6,601 nt of DNA from Tepidiphilus sp. (GTDB lineage Bacteria > Pseudomonadota > Gammaproteobacteria > Burkholderiales > Rhodocyclaceae). The notes under the pieces are model-generated. The model was not told the origin of the DNA and searched no databases. It was given only the letters and a program-made list of their open reading frames with translations. This document shows, one piece after another, positions 1-6,601 of this stretch. The position numbers were made by a program, and so were the translations under genes. The stretch's first letter is position 1. Each line of letters starts with the position of its first letter. Location: NCBI GenBank assembly GCA_028684345.1, contig JAQUGB010000028.1, forward strand, positions 2,696 through 9,296, read 5' to 3'.

Positions 1-681
1 CCGGGCGGCGGTCCTTTCGAGGGGATGGATTTCTCCGATTTCTTCGAGTCGCTCTTCGGGCGCATGCACCGCGGCGCGGCCGGTGCGCGCCAGCGCCGCA
101 GCGGGGGTTTTGCCCTGCGCGGGGAAGACCATCACGCCAAGATCCTCATCGATCTCGAAGACAGCCTGCATGGCGCCACGCGTTCGATCACCCTGCGCGT
201 GCCCGAGCTCGATGAATCTGGGCATGTGGTGCTGCGCGAGCGTACCCTCAACGTACGCATCCCCAAGGGCATCCGGCAGGGACAGAAAATCCGGCTCACC
301 GGCCAGGGCGGCCCGGGGATGAACGGCGGCCCGCCGGGCGATCTCTACCTGGAAGTGGAATTTCGCCCCCATCCGCTCTATCGCGTCGAGGACAAGGATC
401 TCTACCTGACGGTGCCGGTGGCGCCGTGGGAGGCGGTGCTCGGCGCCAAAATCCAGATCCCGACGCCGGAAGGCCCGGTGACGCTCACCATTCCGCCCGA
501 TTCGCAGCACGGCCGCAAGCTGCGCCTGCGCGGCAAGGGGCTGCCCAGCGATCCCCCGGGCGATCTCTACGCGGTGCTCGAGGTGGTGCTGCCGCCGTCG
601 AGCGATCCGAAGGTGCGGGAACATTTCGCGGCGATGGCGCGCGAGGTACGGTTCGACCCTCGTGCGCACTGGGGCCGGTGA
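1..681 (+). CDS. cbpA: CbpA-type DnaJ co-chaperone, C-terminal part (5' end outside window)
   Basis: Class II (zinc-finger-free) J-domain co-chaperone that delivers unfolded substrates to DnaK and stimulates its ATPase in the cytosol. The reading frame is open from base 1, so the ATG at 25 is internal; the J domain must lie upstream of the window. Visible first is a G/F-type linker (PGGGPFEG, then DFSDFFESLFGR), followed by the two beta-sandwich client-binding domains: CTD I, with the conserved stretch LNVRIPKGIRQGQKIRL and then GGPPGDLYLEV, and CTD II, with DLYLTVPVAPWEAVLGAKI, TIPPDSQHGRKLRLRGKGLP and PGDLYAVLEVVLP. No CxxCxGxG repeats are present, which separates it from DnaJ proper. It is followed after 12 bases by cbpM, its usual partner, which makes CbpA a better call than a generic DnaJ-like protein. 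Confidence 0.93.
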   Translation, partial: PGGGPFEGMDFSDFFESLFGRMHRGAAGARQRRSGGFALRGEDHHAKILIDLEDSLHGATRSITLRVPELDESGHVVLRERTLNVRIPKGIRQGQKIRLTGQGGPGMNGGPPGDLYLEVEFRPHPLYRVEDKDLYLTVPVAPWEAVLGAKIQIPTPEGPVTLTIPPDSQHGRKLRLRGKGLPSDPPGDLYAVLEVVLPPSSDPKVREHFAAMAREVRFDPRAHWGR

Positions 682-693
682 GGAGATGCGGCG

Positions 694-1020
694 ATGAAGA
701 CGGCGATCGTGGTGCATTGCGAATGGCTGGGCGGCGAGCGCTGGCTCACGCTCGAGGAGTTGGCGCAGGCGGCAGGCGCTTCGCCTTCCTTCGTGCGCAT
801 CCTGTGGGATGAGGGTTTGATCGAGGCCGGTCTGATCGAGGCGGGGGCGCCACGATTCGAAGGAATGGCCCTGGAGCGGGTGCGCCGCATGCGCCGCCTG
901 ATGCGTGATTTCGAGGCGAGTTTCACCGCGGCGGCGATGATGATGGAGCTCATCGACGAGATCGAGCGGCTGCGGCGGCTACTCGAACGCGCCGGTATTC
1001 CCTGGCGCGATGAACCCTGA
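694..1020 (+). CDS. cbpM: CbpM, MerR-like modulator of CbpA
   Basis: A 108-residue protein of the CbpM/chaperone-modulator family, close to the usual length of about 100 residues. In characterised members CbpM binds the J domain of CbpA and blocks its co-chaperone and DNA-binding activities. The N-terminal half looks like a MerR-type winged-helix remnant (LTLEELAQAAGASPSFVRILWDEGLIE). The C-terminal half is helical (MALERVRRMRRLMRDFEASFTAAAMMMELIDEIERLRRLLE), as expected for the family. The ATG at 694 is preceded by AGGAG at 681-685 with an 8-base spacer; this Shine-Dalgarno overlaps the cbpA stop, which suggests translational coupling. Odd point: residues 41-50 carry a repeated GLIEA unit encoded by a near-perfect 15-base tandem repeat. 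Confidence 0.92.
   Translation: MKTAIVVHCEWLGGERWLTLEELAQAAGASPSFVRILWDEGLIEAGLIEAGAPRFEGMALERVRRMRRLMRDFEASFTAAAMMMELIDEIERLRRLLERAGIPWRDEP
814..843 (+). repeat. 15-base tandem duplication inside cbpM
   Basis: Two adjacent 15-base units (814-828 and 829-843) match at 13 of 15 positions and encode GLIEA twice. The repeat keeps the frame and lies at the end of the winged-helix part, just before the wing. It looks like a small in-frame duplication. Confidence 0.75.
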
Positions 1021-1031
1021 AGGGGAAGGGC

Positions 1032-2988
<1,957 letters not shown>

Positions 2989-2996
<8 letters not shown>

Positions 2997-3810
2997 GGCC
3001 TTGTGGTACGACGCGCTCGGGGTGCCGCATCGCCGCGTCACGGGCACGCCGCGCATCGTCTCGCTGGTGCCTTCGCTCACCGAGACGCTCTTCGCTTTCA
3101 GTTTGGGCGAGGCGGTGGTGGGGCGCACCGGTTTTTGCGTCCATCCCGCCGAGGTGAAGGGGGTGCCGAAGGTGGGAGGGACCAAGGACGTGCGGCTCGA
3201 GCGCCTCTTCGCCCTCGAGCCGACGCACGTCATCGCCAACGTCGACGAGAACCGGCGCGAACAGGTCGAGGCGATCGCCGCGGCCGGCATCGAGGTGATC
3301 GTCACCCACCCCTGCCGCCTGGAAGACAACGTCGCGCTCTTTCGCCTGCTCGGCGGGGTGTTCGACCGCGAGGAGGCGGCGGACTACGCCGTGCAGGCCT
3401 TCGAATCGGTGCTGGAACTCGCGCGCACGATCGCCGCCTCCCTGCCGCCGGAGCGCGTGCTCTATCCGATCTGGCGCGGGCCGTGGATGACGGTGGCCCG
3501 CAGTACCTGGATCTCCGCCATGCTGGAAGCCGTCGGCTGGCAGACCTGGCCCGCGATCGAGGAACCCCGTTATCCCGTGATCGACGAAGAATCCGTCCGC
3601 CGGGCGGGCATTGCGCGGGTGCTGCTGCCTTCCGAACCCTATCGCTTCGGCGAGGCACACGCCGAGGAGGCACGTCGCCTGCTCGGTGCGGACGTGCCGG
3701 TGACGCTCGTCGACGGCGAAATGGTGTCGTGGTACGGCACCCGCGCCATCTCGGGTCTGTGCTATCTCGCCGCCTTGCGCCAGGATTTGGCCGCACCCCT
3801 TTCCGCCTAA
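2989..3810 (+). CDS. BtuF-like helical-backbone metal/cobalamin receptor fold protein, no signal peptide
   Basis: A 273-residue protein of the TroA/BtuF-like (helical backbone) substrate-binding family. The N-terminal lobe begins RIVSLVPSLTETLFAFSLGEAVVGRTGFCVHP, then KVGGTKDVRLERLFALEPTHVIAN, both typical of cobalamin- or siderophore-binding ABC receptors. The C-terminal lobe contains ERVLYPIWRGPWMTVARSTWISAMLEAVGW. Family members normally work in the periplasm, but this one has no signal peptide: it begins MAEALWYDALGVPHR. It may therefore be cytosolic, and its ligand is unknown; no ABC permease or ATPase is nearby. Start choice: the frame is open further upstream, but that part lies inside ftsH. 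The ATG at 2989 has GGGAG at 2975-2979 with a 9-base spacer and overlaps the ftsH stop by 8 bases, so translation is probably coupled. Confidence 0.82.
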
Positions 3811-3811
3811 T

Positions 3812-3828
3812 CCCTTCGCGGGGAAGGG
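3812..3828. terminator. Weak hairpin between converging genes
   Basis: CCCTTC and GAAGGG form a 6-bp stem with a 5-base loop just after the stop of the BtuF-like gene, and 25 bases past the stop of the oppositely oriented porin gene. No T-run follows on either strand, so it would be a poor intrinsic terminator. It may instead protect 3' ends. The rest of the 43-base gap shows nothing recognisable. Confidence 0.35.
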
Positions 3829-3853
3829 CATATCTGGGGCAAGGTCACACGGT

Positions 3854-5006
3854 TCAGAAGCGATGGTTCAGGCCGAGGTAGAAGAGGCTGGTATCGCCCA
3901 CTTTGCCGTCGGGGTCGTGACCGTTGTCGTCCTGGCCGAGGGCGACGGCCTGATCCCGGCGCAGATCGTCGTGATCGACCCAGGTGTAGGCCGCGTAGAC
4001 GGTGGTGCGCTTGGAGAGCGGATGCAGATAGGCCGCGCCCAGCGACTTGGGCTTGACGCTGCCGCCATCGCCCATGACAGCATTGCCGCCGTCGAGCTTG
4101 GCCTGGCCGTAGGCGAGGTTGAACGTGTCTTCGCCCACCACGGGGATGATGAGGCCGATCTGCCAGAGCGTGACGTCGAAGCCGCTGGCGCCGAGCACGT
4201 CGCGGCCCTGCTGCCAGGAACCGGCGAGGGTGGCAAAGCCGAAGTCGTAGGCCGCGCCCAGCATCCAGTCTTTCTGCGTCTCGTCTTTGTGGGCGGGAGA
4301 CTTGCTCCAGCCTGCGTCGTATTGCGCCTTGTATTTGACGGCCTGGTAGATGGCGCCGATTTTCAAGGGGCCGTTCTCGTAGCGCAGGCCGAGGCCGTAT
4401 TTGTCGTCGTCGGTGCGCGAGACGCCGTGGGCCTGGTCCGTTTCGAGGTTGCCGGCCGAGTAGATGGCGCTCACCCCGACGGTCTCGAATTCGCCGGTGT
4501 AGCTCACGGAGTTGTTCCAGCGCGCCGGATCGTTGGGGGTGATCGTGAGGTTGGCGAGCTGCGAGAGCCAGTTCTGCGGGCTCGGCGTCATGCCTTGCAA
4601 GGCGTCGTAGGGGTCGGTGAAATACCCGGGGGCATACTGGCGCCCCAGGGCGAGCTGGCCGAAGGCGCCCTTGAGGCCGACGTAAGCCTGCTGGGTGAAG
4701 GCTTCGCTGCCGGAGTTGGCTTCGCTATCGGTCGAGCTCATGCAGCAGGATTTGCCGCTGTCGATGCTGAACCCCTCTTCGAGGACGAAGACGGCTTTCA
4801 GTCCGGCGCCGAGATCTTCTTCGCCGCGAAGGCCGAAGAAGCTGTTGCCGATGCCGCCGTCGTCGATGCCGGCGGTGCTGTCACCCATCACCTTGCCGTA
4901 TTTGAAGAAGGCATCGGCCGAGCCGTAGAGTTGCACGCCCGATTGCGCGAGCGCCGGCAGGCAGAAGAGGCTGGTGAGCGAGAGGGTGAGCGTTTTTTTT
5001 GTACAT
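3854..5006 (-). CDS. Gram-negative general porin; start and body out of frame by one base at an A8 tract
   Basis: Outer-membrane trimeric porin of the betaproteobacterial general-porin family (16-stranded barrel), which lets small hydrophilic solutes diffuse. The mature part begins QSGVQLYGSADAFFKYG, continues with NSFFGLRGEEDLGAGLKAVF and AFGQLALGRQY, and ends LFYLGLNHRF with the terminal Phe recognised by the Bam machinery. The best start is ATG at 5006-5004, with GAGG at 5019-5016. From it, one A fewer in the run at 4993-5000 would give signal peptide MYKKTLTLSLTSLFCLPALA, cleavage after ALA, a 363-residue mature protein and 383 residues in total. As written, the ATG enters another frame, and the porin frame has a TGA at 5020-5018 and no ATG. 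The in-frame GTG at 4936 lies past the signal peptide and has no ribosome site. Either phase variation, slippage, or a sequence error. Confidence 0.88.
4946..5006 (-). other. Porin signal-peptide segment (split across two frames)
   Basis: Reading from the ATG with one A removed gives M-Y-K-K, a hydrophobic stretch LTLSLTSLFCLPALA and an ALA-Q cleavage site: positive n-region, h-region and c-region all in order. The hydrophobic part is encoded in the porin frame and the ATG in the other. A Cys in the h-region does not form a convincing lipobox. Confidence 0.82.
4993..5000 (-). repeat. A8 homopolymer in codons 3-5 of the porin gene
   Basis: Eight consecutive A's on the coding strand directly after ATG TAC. 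Seven A's would join the start codon to the signal peptide and porin body in one frame; eight do not. Mononucleotide runs near the 5' end of surface-protein genes are classic slipped-strand contingency sites, and runs of this length are also prone to RNA polymerase slippage and sequencing error. Confidence 0.85.
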
Positions 5007-5008
5007 CG

Positions 5009-5015
5009 TTTTTTT
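5009..5015 (-). repeat. A7 homopolymer between Shine-Dalgarno and porin ATG
   Basis: Seven A's followed by CG form the 9-base spacer between GAGG (5019-5016) and the ATG (5006). A length change here would not alter the reading frame from that ATG but would alter ribosome-site spacing. Confidence 0.7.
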
Positions 5016-5019
5016 CCTC
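5016..5019 (-). promoter_or_regulatory. Porin ribosome binding site
   Basis: GAGG (GAGGA with the next base) lies 9 bases ahead of the ATG at 5006 and selects that start over the in-frame ATG at 5021, which overlaps this site and has no Shine-Dalgarno of its own. Confidence 0.65.
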
Positions 5020-5044
5020 ATGCAACAAAGTAAAGGGGAAAGGG

Positions 5045-5077
5045 AAAATCCGGGTCGTGTGTCACCACCGACCCGGA
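5045..5077 (-). terminator. Intrinsic terminator after the bacterioferritin-like gene
   Basis: On the minus strand TCCGGGTCG pairs with CGACCCGGA (9 bp), and the stem extends by GTG/CAC above a single bulged A, closing on a GTGA loop. TTTT follows directly, then C/T-rich sequence. It starts 5 bases after the gene's stop codon and ends 38 bases before the porin ATG, so the two genes are probably not simply co-transcribed. Confidence 0.85.
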
Positions 5078-5082
5078 GGGGG

Positions 5083-5550
5083 TTAGTCACGGAACGGAGC
5101 GAGCTCGCCGGGGCGGCGCAACATTTTGTTGACTTCATCGAAATGCATTTCTTCCTCGACGATCATCTCCCGGGCGAATTCTTCGAGTAGCACGGACTTC
5201 CCTTGCGTGATCTTCAGGAGGTCATGGTAGCCCTGAAGTGCGAGGCGCTCGTGCTCGAGACTTTCGCGCAGAATCTCGTCGATGTCATGGCGATGGGTCT
5301 CGAGCAGGGTACCGATCTTGAGCGAGGGGTGTCCGCCAAGCAAGGTGATCATCTCGCCAACGCGCAGGGCGTGGTCGAGCCCGTCTTTGGCGTTATCCTT
5401 GAGCCAGGAGACGATAGGGATACGATTATACCCGTAGACCATGAGCGAATAATGCGTGTAGCGTACGACGCCGGCGAGTTCGACCTCGAGCACGCGGTTG
5501 AGCGCTTCGATGGCGGCGGTACGGTCGGCGTCGGAGAGGGTGTCTATCAT
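5083..5550 (-). CDS. Bacterioferritin-like ferritin-fold diiron protein
   Basis: A 155-residue four-helix-bundle protein of the ferritin/bacterioferritin superfamily, about the normal length; members oxidise Fe(II) at a diiron site and store or detoxify iron in the cytosol. Landmarks are ALNRVLEVELAGVVRYTHYS (E24), GLDHALRVGEMITLLGGHPSL (H60), RESLEHERLALQGYHDLL (E99) and MIVEEEMHFDEVNKMLRR (E133 and H136, an ExxH pair). By hand alignment to E. coli Bfr, the bridging Glu (E51) position is Gly57 with Asp56 beside it, and the haem-ligand Met52 position is Leu58. It is therefore probably not a haem-binding Bfr, and its iron site may be modified. The start has AAAGGA at 5564-5559 with about 7 bases of spacing. 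It lies 40 bases behind the DUF2325 gene and is followed by a strong terminator. Confidence 0.85.
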   Translation of the reverse strand: MIDTLSDADRTAAIEALNRVLEVELAGVVRYTHYSLMVYGYNRIPIVSWLKDNAKDGLDHALRVGEMITLLGGHPSLKIGTLLETHRHDIDEILRESLEHERLALQGYHDLLKITQGKSVLLEEFAREMIVEEEMHFDEVNKMLRRPGELAPFRD

Positions 5551-5558
5551 GATGAGAT

Positions 5559-5564
5559 CCTTTC
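5559..5564 (-). promoter_or_regulatory. Ribosome binding site of the bacterioferritin-like gene
   Basis: AAAGGA on the minus strand, separated by about 7 bases from the ATG at 5550-5548. It fixes this start. The 40-base gap to the upstream stop holds no convincing sigma-70 promoter, so co-transcription with the DUF2325 gene is likely. Confidence 0.6.
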
Positions 5565-5590
5565 TGGATGGAAACAGGATTTATGTCAAT

Positions 5591-6601
5591 TCAATTGGAG
5601 CTTGCTTCATCGGCGGCGTCTCTCGTGGTTTCATTCTCCTCGAGTCGGGGGAAAAGGGTACGGGCAAGCGCCGAGACGCTGGGATTGTCGACGAAGACGC
5701 AGCGTTTGCCCGTGCGTTTGCAGTGGTCCTTGACGCGCCAGTAGGCTTTGTGGCTGATGCATCCCGTCTGGCAAATGACGAGATCGGCTGCGGCGAGGTT
5801 GGCATCGAGCTGTCCGAGGTTGTCTTCCAGCCCGCCATCGTGATGAACGAAGCGCCCGCCGATGCGTTCGATGATGCTGCGATAATCGGTGACGTTTCCG
5901 CTGCGCCCGCCCACGCAGAGGACGGTCTTGTCCTGTAGCTTCGGCTCGGCGGCGACGCGGGGCGAGGGTTGCCCGGCAGACGGGCACGCTTCTGCACAGG
6001 CCGGCGCTTTGCTCCTGTGCTGCCTTGATGCGGCGAATTCGGCCTGGACCCGGGTGAGCTCTTGGCGCAGTGCGGCCAGTTGCTGCTCGAGCGCTTTGGT
6101 GTGTGCTTTTTCGGCGGCGAGTTTGCGCTTGAGCTGCAGGCGTGCTTCGAGTTCGGGTACCGTTTCGCGTATTTCGGTCAGGTCGCTGCGCAGACAGGCG
6201 ATGGTCGTGTCGCGGCACAGCAAGGTGGCGCGCGCTTGCATCAAATCCTGGCGGAGTCGTTCGAGTTCCCGGGTCTTCTCCGTCACGAGACGGGTACACC
6301 GTTCTTGAACTTTGCCGAGTTCTTGCAGCAGGGTGGCATTTTCCTGCACCAGCGCCTCGAACCGGCTACGCTCGATGCGGGTGGTGGCGCCAGCTTGGTG
6401 CTGCAGCATATGCATTTCCCGACACAACGCGAGTTCGAGGGCGGGGGTGCAGCGCGGATGGGTGAGCGCGGCCCAGAAGGGGCCAGCCACGTCTCCCTCG
6501 TCGACGGCTTCCCGCCACAGGGATTCGAGCGCCTCGTTCGTCTTGGCCGCCTTGTAGCGGCGGATCATGGTGGCGTAACGCCGGTCGAGTTCTTCTTGCA
6601 G
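5591..6601 (-). CDS. DUF2325 protein with central coiled coil (5' end outside window)
   Basis: The frame is open to the right edge, so the ATG at 6568 is internal or at least unproven; the preceding codons read LQEELDRRYAT. Of 336 visible residues, the first 70 or so are a helical N-terminal region (LWREAVDEGDVAGPFWAALTHP), then about 110 residues of charged Leu/Gln/Arg-rich coiled coil, a Cys-containing Pro/Ser linker (CAEAC), and a C-terminal DUF2325 domain of about 90 residues. That domain reads VLCVGGRSGNVTDYRSIIERIGGRFVHHDGG, then ADLVICQTGCISHKAYWRVKDHCKRTGKRCVFVDN. The glycine-rich start and alternating strands suggest a Rossmann-like fold, and the clustered Cys/His residues suggest metal or redox sensing. 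No function is established for the family as far as I know. It sits 40 bases upstream of the bacterioferritin-like gene, hinting at an iron link. Confidence 0.85.
   Translation of the reverse strand: MQEELDRRYATMIRRYKAAKTNEALESLWREAVDEGDVAGPFWAALTHPRCTPALELALCREMHMLQHQAGATTRIERSRFEALVQENATLLQELGKVQERCTRLVTEKTRELERLRQDLMQARATLLCRDTTIACLRSDLTEIRETVPELEARLQLKRKLAAEKAHTKALEQQLAALRQELTRVQAEFAASRQHRSKAPACAEACPSAGQPSPRVAAEPKLQDKTVLCVGGRSGNVTDYRSIIERIGGRFVHHDGGLEDNLGQLDANLAAADLVICQTGCISHKAYWRVKDHCKRTGKRCVFVDNPSVSALARTLFPRLEENETTRDAADEASSN

Noticed and set aside
4934..4936. GTG as the porin start
   Set aside because: It lies three codons inside the mature protein, would remove the signal peptide, and has no Shine-Dalgarno.
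5019..5021. ATG at 5021 as the porin start
   Set aside because: In frame with the ATG at 5006 but with no ribosome site ahead; it overlaps the Shine-Dalgarno serving 5006, and does not fix the frame problem.
3863..5086. A 407-codon plus-strand frame covering the porin
   Set aside because: Antisense to a clear porin; the Val/Ala/Gly/Glu-rich translation is typical of a shadow frame.
4881..5138. An 85-codon minus-strand frame containing the porin ATG
   Set aside because: It is the out-of-frame product of the porin start through the A8 tract plus upstream readthrough; its residues after the tract match no family.
5561..5589. TTGACA at 5589-5584 as a promoter for the bacterioferritin-like gene
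   Set aside because: The -10 position at 17 bases is CAGAAA, a poor match, and it overlaps the Shine-Dalgarno, so the start would fall too late.

Overview
The window is GC-rich proteobacterial chromosome. It fits a betaproteobacterium best: it has a Gram-negative porin ending in Phe (the general beta-type diffusion porin), a DUF2325 protein of the kind common in that class, and a cbpA-cbpM pair. Genus-level placement is a guess from sequence style only. Six genes are visible in two converging blocks, and nearly all the sequence is coding.

The plus-strand block (1-3810) reads cbpA (5' end outside the window), cbpM, ftsH, then a BtuF-like binding-fold protein without a signal peptide. Gaps are 12 and 11 bases, and the last two genes overlap by 8 bases, so this looks like one operon. 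CbpA is a DnaJ-type co-chaperone and CbpM its dedicated modulator. FtsH is a membrane AAA+ zinc protease. Together they look like a membrane and cytosolic protein quality-control cassette. This ftsH is probably an extra stress-type copy, not the housekeeping one.

The minus-strand block reads leftward from the right edge: a DUF2325 protein with a long coiled coil (5' end outside the window), a bacterioferritin-like diiron protein, a strong intrinsic terminator, then an outer-membrane porin. A short weak hairpin lies between the two converging blocks at 3812-3828.

The most striking point is the porin start. The Shine-Dalgarno, ATG and a textbook signal peptide are all present, but a run of eight A's at codons 3-5 puts the ATG one base out of frame with the rest. 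With seven A's the gene would read as an intact 383-residue porin. A second run of seven A's sits between the Shine-Dalgarno and the ATG. This could be a phase-variable (slipped-strand) switch, a site of transcriptional slippage, or a homopolymer sequencing error. The sequence alone cannot decide between them.
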